A DNA stretch of 26,857 bases from Chloroflexota bacterium. GTDB taxonomy: Bacteria > Chloroflexota > Limnocylindria > Limnocylindrales > CSP1-4. Shown here one piece after another: positions 7,955-15,078 of this stretch. Each line of letters starts with the position of its first letter. Within the stretch, counting starts at the first letter, position 1. The stretch covers positions 1 to 26,857 of the forward strand of contig JACDAV010000218.1 in the NCBI GenBank assembly GCA_013695255.1, written 5' to 3'. The notes beneath the pieces were generated by a model. The model did no database searches, was not told the DNA's origin, and saw only the letters and a program-made list of their open reading frames with translations. The position numbers and the translations under genes were made by a program.

Positions 7955-8566
7955 ATGCCGCGGCCCGTCTCCTGGGAATGGGCTCAGGCGCGCGTCATGC
8001 CGGTGCTTGCGCGTCCGGGCTTCGACAGGCCGGATGAGCCAGTTGTTCGGGCTGTCACCCCGTTGGGCTGCGCCGTCGAGATCGGGCTGGACCTTGGCGG
8101 AGCGATGGCCGTCGTTGACGGCGAGATCGCCCAGCGATGGGAGTGCACGCCGGCTCAGCTGCTGGATGCCGGGATGGCCAACCTCGCCGATCGGCTGGCG
8201 AAGGTCAGCTCGACGCAGGCGACGGTGGGAGTAGTCCGCGGCCGGCTCGCCCGCCTGCTCGACACGCCGGCAGGCGTCGCTGCGTCGGTCCTGCTGCTGG
8301 AGGACGAGCTCGTGCGGTTGTTCGGGGATGCGGACCAGGTCTTCCTTGCCCCATCTGCCGGCCGCCTGATCAGCTTCCCGTTGAGCACGCCGCCGCAGGT
8401 GATCGTCGAATCGGCATTGGCGCTCGAGATGGATGAGTTTGCGCCGCTGCTGATGGATCCGTTCGTGATGGTCGACGGCGAGCTGCACTGGCAGTCAGGC
8501 TCGGGGGAGGATTACCTGGCCGATCACCAGGGCTGGCGACAGTCGGGCCAGCCGGGCGAGCTCTAG
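7955..8566 (+). CDS. conserved hypothetical protein
   Basis: I do not recognise a named family for this 203-residue soluble protein. It has no signal peptide or membrane helix. The sequence alternates strands and helices, with a segment VEIGLDLGGAMAVVDG near residues 45-60 and a hydrophobic strand ISFPL in the second half. It resembles unnamed proteins of about 200 residues in high-GC bacteria. The start is uncertain: ATG 7955 gives a compact protein beginning MPRPVSWEWAQ, whereas ATG 7883 would add 24 arginine-rich residues with no clear ribosome site. Its TAG and the TAG of hmgA on the other strand share the palindrome CTAG. Confidence 0.6.
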   Translation: MPRPVSWEWAQARVMPVLARPGFDRPDEPVVRAVTPLGCAVEIGLDLGGAMAVVDGEIAQRWECTPAQLLDAGMANLADRLAKVSSTQATVGVVRGRLARLLDTPAGVAASVLLLEDELVRLFGDADQVFLAPSAGRLISFPLSTPPQVIVESALALEMDEFAPLLMDPFVMVDGELHWQSGSGEDYLADHQGWRQSGQPGEL

Positions 8567-9786
8567 TCCGGATACGCCTCGGGACCGCGCTCGGCCAGCT
8601 CACGCGCGTGCTGCTCGCCGTCCTCGGGCGGGATCCAGCTGTAGGGGTATGACTCGTCTTCGAGGCGCGACGCCTCGCGGGTCAGGGTGAGCGGGTGGAA
8701 GGTATCGACCATCACGGCCAGCTCCTCGGTGCCCTCCTTGCCGATTGACGCCTCGACCGTGCCCGGGTGAGGCCCGTGTGGGATGCCGCCGGGATGAAGC
8801 GTGAAGGAGGAGACGTCGACTCCGCGCCTGCTCATGAAGTTGCCGGCGACGTAGTAGATGACCTCGTCGCTGTTGATGTTGCTGTGGTTGTATGGGGCGG
8901 GGATGGCGAGGGGGTGGTAGTCGAACTTGCGCGGCACGAAGGAGCAGACGACGTAGTTGCGGCCGGCGAACGTCTGGTGCACCGGCGGCGGCTGGTGAAT
9001 GCGGCCGGTGATCGGCTCGAAGTCGCCGATGTTGAAGATGTACGGCCAGAGGTAGCCGTCCCAGCCGACCACGCCGAACGGGTGATGCCGGTAGTGATAG
9101 GCGGTGATCCGGTCGCGCACCTTGACGTGTACGACGAACTCGCCCTGGTCCGTCCGCGGCCCGACCCACTCGGGCGATCGGATGTCGCGCTGGCTGTAGG
9201 GGCTGTGCTCCAGCAGCTGACCGTAGTCGTTGCGGTAGCGCTTCGGCGGCTCGAGCTCGCTGGGGCACTCCAGCCAGAGCATCCTCTGCGAGCTGCCGTC
9301 GTCCGGATCGAGCCGCCAGGTCGTCCCGATCGGGATCACGAGGTAGTCGCCCGGTCCGTAGCGGAACTGGCCGAACACGGTCGACCACGTCCCGGTCCCC
9401 TCGTGGACGAAGATCATCTCGTCCGCCTGGCCGTTGCGATAGAAGGTGTCCGCCGGCATCGCGCCGGCCGGCCGCGCGACGCCCATCGCGAGGTCGCCGT
9501 TGAAGAACAGCGGCACCCGCCCGTCGACGGCGTCACCCTTCGGCTCGAGGTCCTTCGTGTTGATCAGCCGGTGGTGGTGCGCGTCGTCGTCGGCCTCCTC
9601 GAGCTTGACCCGCCGGACCGCCTCGACCTTGTGCGTCCGGGTCGGGGGAACGAGGTGGTACAGGAGCGAGCTCCGGCCGTGGAAGCCCTCGACGCCAAAC
9701 AGCTCCTCGGCGTAGAGCGATCCGTCCGGCGCGCGGTGCTGCGTGTGGCGCTTGTGCGGGACATCCCCGAGCGACAGGTAGAACAT
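8563..9786 (-). CDS. hmgA: homogentisate 1,2-dioxygenase
   Basis: This 407-residue non-haem iron enzyme opens the ring of homogentisate to maleylacetoacetate, in tyrosine and phenylalanine breakdown. It has the double-cupin layout: an N-terminal cupin with DEMIFVHEGTGTW (122-134) and YGPGDYLVIP (143-152), and a C-terminal one with NHSNINSDEVIYYV (300-313) and HPGGIPHGPHPG (331-342). Candidate iron ligands are H301, E308 and H337 or H340. The length fits the shorter bacterial variants. A -10 box lies six bases before the ATG. The fumarylacetoacetate hydrolase for a later step is 0.9 kb away on the same strand, separated by an opposite-strand membrane protein, so the two are not one operon. Confidence 0.93.
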   Translation of the reverse strand: MFYLSLGDVPHKRHTQHRAPDGSLYAEELFGVEGFHGRSSLLYHLVPPTRTHKVEAVRRVKLEEADDDAHHHRLINTKDLEPKGDAVDGRVPLFFNGDLAMGVARPAGAMPADTFYRNGQADEMIFVHEGTGTWSTVFGQFRYGPGDYLVIPIGTTWRLDPDDGSSQRMLWLECPSELEPPKRYRNDYGQLLEHSPYSQRDIRSPEWVGPRTDQGEFVVHVKVRDRITAYHYRHHPFGVVGWDGYLWPYIFNIGDFEPITGRIHQPPPVHQTFAGRNYVVCSFVPRKFDYHPLAIPAPYNHSNINSDEVIYYVAGNFMSRRGVDVSSFTLHPGGIPHGPHPGTVEASIGKEGTEELAVMVDTFHPLTLTREASRLEDESYPYSWIPPEDGEQHARELAERGPEAYPD

Positions 9787-9792
9787 CGCCTG

Positions 9793-9798
9793 ATCCTA
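9793..9798 (-). promoter_or_regulatory. -10 box TAGGAT of hmgA
   Basis: On the minus strand, TAGGAT (4 of 6 to consensus) is followed by six bases and the hmgA ATG. The spacing is the same as at the DinB-fold and FAH genes, supporting a leaderless start. Confidence 0.45.
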
Positions 9799-9860
9799 CT
9801 CCGACCGTTCTCCCGAACCACAGCGCGCCGAGGGTTCCCGGCGTCGGACGGCACCGCACA

Positions 9861-10586
9861 ATGGCGGTCGTGACGACCATCCGCACGGGCCCGCCGGCTG
9901 CTCTCCGGATCGAGGACCTGGCGCTCGCTGCCGCCAACCTGGGCGCTGTGCCGCTGCTCGCGGCGCTCGTCCGCGGATCGCCGGATGGCCGGGATCCGCT
10001 CCGCGGGGTCGTCGAGCTCGTCGCCGTGCTCGGCGCGATCGCGGCCGTGGCCACCCGGAACCCCGGCCAGGAGCGGCTCGATCCCGACGGGCTCCGGGGC
10101 TGGCTGTTCGCCGGGCCGCTGCTCGGGGGCATCGGGCTGGTCGGGGCGGACGTGTCCGAGCACCTCGGTCTGGACGCCAGCTGGCTCCTCGCCCTGCTGA
10201 CCTTCACGGCGGTCGTCGCCGCCTTCGCGTTCGGCGATCGTCTGCCGGTTCTGCAGGAGGGAAGGCGGCGCATCCTCGTGACCCCGTTCGTGCTCGTCGC
10301 GGCCGGCTGGTTCACCGGGTTCGTGGCGTCCCTGTTCGAGGGGCTCGACCTGGCGGAGCTCGGACGGGCGCTGTTCGCCGGCGACGCGACGATGCCGGGC
10401 ACGCCTGCCCTGGCGGGGATCGTGGTCTTCGCCGTGCTCGCCGGATCGGCGACGTTCTACGCGATGCTCGTCGTCGCGCCACGTGAGCTCGCCGCACCCG
10501 AGCCCCAGCCGGGAGTCTGGCTCCTCCGATATGCGGTCTTCGTGGTGACCGCGGCGCTGGGCGCTGGAGCGGTCGTCCTGCTCTGA
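9861..10586 (+). CDS. unknown multi-pass membrane protein
   Basis: I do not recognise this 241-residue protein. It is dominated by about six or seven hydrophobic helices, roughly at residues 18-40, 49-64, 80-97, 105-123, 138-158, 184-203 and 222-240, joined by short charged loops. It has no signal peptide apart from the first helix and no catalytic motif I can name. It lies alone on the plus strand between hmgA and the fumarylacetoacetate hydrolase gene, which are both on the minus strand. Its promoter must lie in the 74-base gap shared with hmgA. A link to aromatic uptake is only positional. Confidence 0.7.
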   Translation: MAVVTTIRTGPPAALRIEDLALAAANLGAVPLLAALVRGSPDGRDPLRGVVELVAVLGAIAAVATRNPGQERLDPDGLRGWLFAGPLLGGIGLVGADVSEHLGLDASWLLALLTFTAVVAAFAFGDRLPVLQEGRRRILVTPFVLVAAGWFTGFVASLFEGLDLAELGRALFAGDATMPGTPALAGIVVFAVLAGSATFYAMLVVAPRELAAPEPQPGVWLLRYAVFVVTAALGAGAVVLL

Positions 10587-10645
10587 GCGACCGCCGCGGC
10601 CATGGCCGTCGGTACGACGGCGTGCCGGTCCGCTGGGGTGATGCG

Positions 10646-11653
10646 TCAGCGGCGATCGGGCCGCTCGACGATCGGCGTCCTGAGCTCGCCCAGGCGCTCG
10701 ACGGCGAGGGCGACCTCGTCGCCCGGCTCGAGCCACCGGCCGAGCGTCTCTTCCCTGACCTCGAGCAGGCAGCCGGTCCCCACCGTGCCGCTGCCGAGCA
10801 GGTCGCCCGGCCGCACGCGCACGTCCGCGGACGCGCGCTCGAGCATCTGCCCGAAAGAGAAGTGAGCATCCGCCCATCGTCCGCGGCTGATCTCGACGTC
10901 GCCCACGCGGGCGGTCATCCCGAGGTCGTAGCCGCTGCCCTGGCGCGCGTCGGCGAGCTCGTCCGGGGTGACGAGCCACGGCCCGATCGTGGCGGCGAAG
11001 TCCTTGCCCTTGGCCGGTCCGAGGCGGACCGTCGACTCGTCGCGCTGCAGGTCGCGGGCGGACCAGTCGTTGAGGATCGTGTAGCCGCCGATCGCCTCCT
11101 CCGCCCGTTCCGCCGGCAGGTCCACCGCCGGCGTGTCGACGACCGCGCACACCTCGAGCTCGAAGTCCAGCTCCCGGCAGCCGCGCGGCGCCCAGACCGG
11201 CTGGTCCGGTCCGCGGATCTCCGACACGTTCGAGAAGTAGAAGATCGGCAGGCGGTACCACGCCTCGGGCACGTCCTGGCCGCGCCGGCGCCACATCGTG
11301 GCCACGTGCCGCTCGAAGGCGTAGAAGTCGCGCAGGGACGGCGGCCGCAGGACCGGCGGCCCGAAGACGAGGTCGCCCTCATCGAGAATCGCCCCATCGT
11401 CCTCGTCGTGCGGCCCGTCGAACCGCTCGATCAGCTCGCCGAGCGCCTCGATCCGGAGCCCACGAGCGAGATGCTCGTCGAGCGTGCCGAGCGGCTGCCG
11501 GTACAGCACCGCGTCGTGACGGCGGCCCGGCTCCGCGGCGACCGCCCGACGGCGGGCGATCTCGAGATCCAGCCAGCCCCGCTCGAGCCCGGCGGCGAGA
11601 CGCCACGGGGCGCCCGCCGGCGCGTGACGCTCGCGAACGTGAGCGATCCGCAT
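10646..11653 (-). CDS. fumarylacetoacetate hydrolase family protein
   Basis: This 335-residue enzyme has the FAH fold and the residues of true fumarylacetoacetase, which yields fumarate and acetoacetate. DFYAFERH gives D109 and catalytic-type H116 at the human 126/133 spacing. LDFELEV gives E165 and E167. NDWSARD gives D196, and LGPAKGKDF gives K217. These match the metal ligands and lysine of mammalian FAH. The start ATG 11653 is preferred over an upstream ATG (11728) because a -10 box lies six bases before it and the protein begins MRIAHV as in homologues. With hmgA nearby, a homogentisate pathway role is likely; other acylpyruvase-type activities remain possible. Confidence 0.88.
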   Translation of the reverse strand: MRIAHVRERHAPAGAPWRLAAGLERGWLDLEIARRRAVAAEPGRRHDAVLYRQPLGTLDEHLARGLRIEALGELIERFDGPHDEDDGAILDEGDLVFGPPVLRPPSLRDFYAFERHVATMWRRRGQDVPEAWYRLPIFYFSNVSEIRGPDQPVWAPRGCRELDFELEVCAVVDTPAVDLPAERAEEAIGGYTILNDWSARDLQRDESTVRLGPAKGKDFAATIGPWLVTPDELADARQGSGYDLGMTARVGDVEISRGRWADAHFSFGQMLERASADVRVRPGDLLGSGTVGTGCLLEVREETLGRWLEPGDEVALAVERLGELRTPIVERPDRR

Positions 11654-11659
11654 CCCGGG

Positions 11660-11665
11660 AGTGTA
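11660..11665 (-). promoter_or_regulatory. -10 box TACACT of the FAH gene
   Basis: TACACT on the minus strand (4 of 6 to consensus) is followed by CCCGGG and the ATG, a six-base spacing with no ribosome site. This decides the start against the longer open frame. Confidence 0.5.
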
Positions 11666-11712
11666 GGTCGCAATGCCATCTCGCCGGCCAGGGACTCTCG
11701 GCCGACAGGGAC

Positions 11713-11741
11713 TTGACGCGTGGAACATACTGGCCTAGACC
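11713..11741 (+). promoter_or_regulatory. predicted promoter of the GntR-led murein operon
   Basis: TTGACG (11713-11718) is a good -35 box. At 17 bases distance lies TAGACC (11736-11741), a weak -10 embedded in the operator palindrome. Predicted transcription starts near 11748, leaving a leader of about 45 bases with a strong ribosome site. The operator overlap would block RNA polymerase. Inferred by eye. Confidence 0.45.
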
Positions 11742-11750
11742 GGTCTAGGC
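11733..11750. promoter_or_regulatory. 18-bp perfect palindrome, likely GntR operator
   Basis: GCCTAGACCGGTCTAGGC is a perfect inverted repeat with no spacer. It can also be read as two abutting 10-bp boxes, GGCCTAGACC (11732-11741) and GGTCTAGGCA (11742-11751). These differ at one and two positions from GGTCTAGACC, the core of the DasR dre site. The downstream regulator belongs to that family, so autoregulation and control of the whole operon are likely. Confidence 0.7.
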
Positions 11751-11784
11751 AGTGAACGCCCGGGCGGACCAAAGGCGCCGTAAC

Positions 11785-11789
11785 GGAGG
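11785..11789 (+). promoter_or_regulatory. ribosome binding site GGAGG deciding the gntR start
   Basis: GGAGG lies four bases before the GTG at 11794. The upstream in-frame GTG at 11752 directly abuts the operator and has no ribosome site, so 11794 is preferred. Confidence 0.65.
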
Positions 11790-11793
11790 CGAC

Positions 11794-12540
11794 GTGGGGA
11801 TCATCGGCTCGGAAGCCTCGCTGGATCGCCTCGGCCCCACGCCGATCTTTCAGCAGATCAAGGCGATCCTGGAGCGGGCGATCGCCACCGGAGAGCTGTC
11901 GGCACACCAGCGGATCCCGTCCGAGCGAGAGCTGAGCGCCGCACTGGGCGTCAGCCGGATGACCATCCGGCAGGCCATGCTCGAGATGATGAGCGACGGC
12001 ACCCTGTACACCAGGTCGGGCAAGGGCACCTACGTGGCCGACCGGAAGATCGAGCAGCCGTTGCAGCGGCTCTCCAGCTTCACCGAGGACATCACGGCGC
12101 GCGGGATGCGGCCGGCCAGCCAGGTGCTGGCGCAGGAGTTGCTGTCGGCGCCCCTCGAGCTCGCCGGCGCCCTGCAGGTGGCGCCCGGGTCGGAGCTCGT
12201 GCGCATCCGGCGTCTGCGCCTGGCCAATGAGCAGCCGCTCGCGCTCGAGACCGCCCATCTGCCGCACGCGCTGTGCCCGGGCCTGCTCCGGTGCGACCTC
12301 TCCCGGAACTCCCTCTACGAGGTTCTTCGCACGGAGTACGGCGTCGTCACCGGCTCGGCGAAGCAGACCATCGAGGCGTCGCAGCCGGTCGAGGAGGAGC
12401 GCCAGCTGCTGCACCTGCCGGACGGGGTCCCCGTGCTGCGCATCGACCGGCTCACCTCCAGCGTCGACGGTCGCCTGGTCGAGTTCGTCCGGTCGGTGTA
12501 CCGCGGCGACCGGTTCCAGCTGCACGTCGAGCTGCGATGA
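11794..12540 (+). CDS. GntR-family repressor, HutC/DasR-NagR type
   Basis: This 248-residue regulator is of normal HutC-subfamily length. The winged-helix DNA-binding domain covers residues about 10-78: PIFQQIKAIL, then LSAHQRIPSERELSAALGVS with the recognition helix SRMTIRQAM. A UTRA effector domain follows. The linker LSSFTEDITARGMRP is the same kind as in DasR and YvoA/NagR, whose effectors are GlcNAc-6-phosphate or glucosamine-6-phosphate. It heads the operon and has a palindrome over its promoter, so it probably represses its own transcription and all genes downstream. The UTRA clade assignment is by eye from the linker, and the effector is inferred. Confidence 0.88.
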   Translation: MGIIGSEASLDRLGPTPIFQQIKAILERAIATGELSAHQRIPSERELSAALGVSRMTIRQAMLEMMSDGTLYTRSGKGTYVADRKIEQPLQRLSSFTEDITARGMRPASQVLAQELLSAPLELAGALQVAPGSELVRIRRLRLANEQPLALETAHLPHALCPGLLRCDLSRNSLYEVLRTEYGVVTGSAKQTIEASQPVEEERQLLHLPDGVPVLRIDRLTSSVDGRLVEFVRSVYRGDRFQLHVELR

Positions 12541-12559
12541 GCGGGCGTTGGGTGACCCG

Positions 12560-14134
12560 GTGAGCGCGTCCGTCCGCCAGCGAGGCAGGCTCGACGCGGC
12601 CTCGGCCGCTGCGGGACTGGCGTGGATGGAGCTGCCGGGGCCGGAGGTGGACGACCCGTCACGGGCCCTGCTCGAGCAGGGCATCGGCGGCGTCGTGCTC
12701 TTCGGGGCGAGCATCCGGGGGATCGATCAGCTGCGCCGGTTGACCGCGGAGCTGCGGAAGCACGCCGCCGGGCCCTTGCGCATCGCCATCGACCACGAGG
12801 GCGGCCACGTCACCCGCATCGGCGCCCCGGTCACCCGCTTTCCGAGCGCCATGGCCGTGGCGGCGACCGGCTCGGAGGAGCTCGCCTACGCGGTGGCGCG
12901 GGCCGCCGGCGAGGAGCTGACCGCGCTCGGCATCGACGTGAACCTCGCGCCGGTCCTCGATCTGGCAGGCGACCCGCGCAACCCGACGCTCGGCGCCCGG
13001 ACGTTCGGCTCCTCGCCGGAGCTGGTCGCGCGACTCGGGGCCGCCACCGTGCGCGGCTACCGCGACGCCGGCATCGCCGCAACCGCCAAGCACTTCCCCG
13101 GCCATGGCCGGACGCCGGTGGACTCGCACCTCGCCGTCTCGACCGTCGGCGGCGGCATCGAGGCGCTCCGGCAGGCAGACCTTCCTCCCTTCCGAGCGGC
13201 CGTCGCGGCCGGCGTCGACATCGTGATGGCCTCCCATGTCGTCTACGACGGGCTGACCGACGGTCTGCCGGCCACCGTCTCTGCCCGGATCCTGCGCGAG
13301 CTGCTGCGTGATGAACTCCGGTTCGAGGGCCTCCTGGTGACCGACGCCATGGTCATGCGCGCCCTGGCCGACCGACGACCGATCGCCGCCGCCTGCCTGG
13401 AAGCCGTGGTCGCCGGGGCCGATGCCGTCATGCCGATGCGGGAGCACCAGGCGGAGGCCGTCCGAGGGCTGCAGGCGGCAATCGAGTCGGGTGCGCTCAC
13501 CGAGGCGCGTGTTCTCGAGGCGCTGGGCCGGGCCGCTCGCCTGGAGGACCGGCTGACCGCCCTGCCTCCGTCTCCGTCGCCGCGGGTCCTGCCCGATCCG
13601 TCCCATCTCGAGCTGGCAGGAACCGTCGCGCGGCGGTCGCTGACCCTGCTGCGCGGGTCCGAGCTGCTGCCGCTCGCGCCATCCACCTCCGTGGCGGTGA
13701 TCGAGTTCGCGAGCCGGCGTCCCAGTCCCGTCGAGGAGGCGGCGACGGCGCCGACCGTCGCTGCGGCGCTGACGGGGTACCTGCCGCGCATGCGCGAGAT
13801 CGTCATCTCGGGAGCCGACGACGCGGCCGGGCGGCACGCGGCGATCGACGCCGTCGCAGGCGTGGAGCTCGTCATCCTGGCCACCCGCGACGCCTATCTG
13901 TGGGACGAGGAGCGCGAGCTCGTCAGCCGGATCGCCGCCGGGGACCGGCCCACGCTGCTGGTCGCACTGCGCAACCCCTACGACCTGGCCCGGCTGGCCC
14001 CGACAACCGGCGCCATCGCCGCGTACGCCGATGTGCCGGCCACGCTCGAGGCGCTCGCCGAAGCGTTGACCGGGCGCGCCGGCTGGCCTGGCCGGCTCCC
14101 GGTGGACCTTCCCGATCGCGGGCTCGCCGCATGA
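12560..14134 (+). CDS. nagZ: beta-N-acetylhexosaminidase, GH3 family (NagZ)
   Basis: This 524-residue enzyme releases GlcNAc from GlcNAc-(anhydro)MurNAc. The GH3 barrel has IDHEGGHVTR (77-86) and KHFPGHGRTPVDSH (177-190). The D188-S-H190 segment is the Asp-His acid/base dyad special to NagZ, and the nucleophile is D262 in LVTDAM. The C-terminal part from about 330 is a second alpha/beta domain, as in Bacillus NagZ. There is no signal peptide, so it should act in the cytoplasm on imported sugars. GTG 12560 follows the gntR stop by 19 bases; an in-frame TTG at 12548 is an alternative. The stop overlaps murQ (ATGA). Confidence 0.92.
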   Translation: MSASVRQRGRLDAASAAAGLAWMELPGPEVDDPSRALLEQGIGGVVLFGASIRGIDQLRRLTAELRKHAAGPLRIAIDHEGGHVTRIGAPVTRFPSAMAVAATGSEELAYAVARAAGEELTALGIDVNLAPVLDLAGDPRNPTLGARTFGSSPELVARLGAATVRGYRDAGIAATAKHFPGHGRTPVDSHLAVSTVGGGIEALRQADLPPFRAAVAAGVDIVMASHVVYDGLTDGLPATVSARILRELLRDELRFEGLLVTDAMVMRALADRRPIAAACLEAVVAGADAVMPMREHQAEAVRGLQAAIESGALTEARVLEALGRAARLEDRLTALPPSPSPRVLPDPSHLELAGTVARRSLTLLRGSELLPLAPSTSVAVIEFASRRPSPVEEAATAPTVAAALTGYLPRMREIVISGADDAAGRHAAIDAVAGVELVILATRDAYLWDEERELVSRIAAGDRPTLLVALRNPYDLARLAPTTGAIAAYADVPATLEALAEALTGRAGWPGRLPVDLPDRGLAA

Positions 14135-15078
14135 CCGGCACGGCTCGGGGCTCCTCCCCGGCGGCGGACCGGGAGATGCCGGCAACCGAGCAGCCCAACG
14201 ACTCGGCTCGTTCGCTGCAGCAGCTTTCGACGGCCGACCTGCTGCGGCTGATGAACGCGGAGGACGCACGCGTGGCGCGGGCGGTGGGCCGTCAGCTGCT
14301 CGCCATCGGCCGTGCCGTGGATGCCGTCGCCGCCCGCCTGGAGGGCGGCGGTCGCCTCGTGCTGGTGGGCGCCGGAACGAGCGGGCGGCTGGCCGTGATC
14401 GAGGCGGCGGAGGTGACGCCCACGTTCGGCGTGGCGAGCGGCACCGTGGTCGCCGTCATGGCCGGCGGACCGGACGCGGTGACCCGGCCGCGGGAGGGCG
14501 CCGAGGACGAAGCCGGCGGCGGCGTCGACGAGATGCGAAGGCTCGCGGTCGAGCCGAAGGACACGGTGGTGGGCATCTCCGCGAGCGGCCGCACCGCGTT
14601 CGTGCTTGGCGCGATCGACGAGGCTCGCCGGCGCGAGGCCCTGACCATCGGGCTGTGCTGCGATCACCCGACGCCGCTCTCCACTGCCGTCGCGATCGCC
14701 ATTCACCCGCTGGTCGGCCCGGAGGTGATCGCCGGCTCGACGAGGCTCAAGGCGGGATCGGCGCAGAAGCTGGTCCTCAACATGCTGACCACCGGGGTCA
14801 TGGTTCGCCGCGGGCGCGTGCACGGCAACCTGATGATCGACGTCCAGGCGACGAACGCGAAGCTGCGACGCCGGGCCCGGGGCATCGTCGAGCAGGTGAC
14901 GGGTCAGGCGGGTCCGGCCGTGGATCGCGCCCTTGACGCCGCCGGCTGGTCCGCCCGTGTGGCGATCGTAATGCTGGCCCGCGGGGTCGACGCGGACGAG
15001 AGCCGCCGGCTGCTGGGCAGCGGCGTGTCGCTCGACAGCCTGATCGAGGCGCCCCACGGGGAGCGAGTCGATGGCTGA
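14131..15078 (+). CDS. murQ: N-acetylmuramic acid 6-phosphate etherase
   Basis: This 315-residue enzyme cleaves the lactyl ether of MurNAc-6-P to GlcNAc-6-P and D-lactate, in the cytoplasm. The SIS-domain motif is GAGTSGRLAVIEAAE (80-94). E94 in AAEVTPTFG and the glutamates of REGAED (121-126) correspond to the catalytic pair of E. coli MurQ. GISASGRTAFV and GSTRLKAGSAQKLVLNML are also diagnostic. The N-terminus is about 8-10 residues longer and more disordered than E. coli MurQ. Its ATG overlaps the nagZ stop, and the next gene starts 8 bases before its own stop. MurQ is specific for MurNAc catabolism and so defines the operon. Confidence 0.95.
   Translation: MTGTARGSSPAADREMPATEQPNDSARSLQQLSTADLLRLMNAEDARVARAVGRQLLAIGRAVDAVAARLEGGGRLVLVGAGTSGRLAVIEAAEVTPTFGVASGTVVAVMAGGPDAVTRPREGAEDEAGGGVDEMRRLAVEPKDTVVGISASGRTAFVLGAIDEARRREALTIGLCCDHPTPLSTAVAIAIHPLVGPEVIAGSTRLKAGSAQKLVLNMLTTGVMVRRGRVHGNLMIDVQATNAKLRRRARGIVEQVTGQAGPAVDRALDAAGWSARVAIVMLARGVDADESRRLLGSGVSLDSLIEAPHGERVDG

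Noticed and set aside
7849..8037. A 62-codon plus-strand frame before the conserved hypothetical
   Set aside because: It has no ribosome site, overlaps the likelier coding frame and shows no recognisable pattern; it could be an upstream peptide but nothing supports it.
10597..10608. 12-bp palindrome CGGCCATGGCCG between the membrane protein and FAH genes
   Set aside because: It has no loop, no T-run, and lies in a convergent gap where no promoter is needed; short GC palindromes are common here.
9564..11294. A 576-codon minus-strand open frame across hmgA, the membrane protein and FAH
   Set aside because: It is a different frame from both hmgA and FAH and gives Arg/Pro-rich low-complexity protein; the two real enzymes explain the strand.
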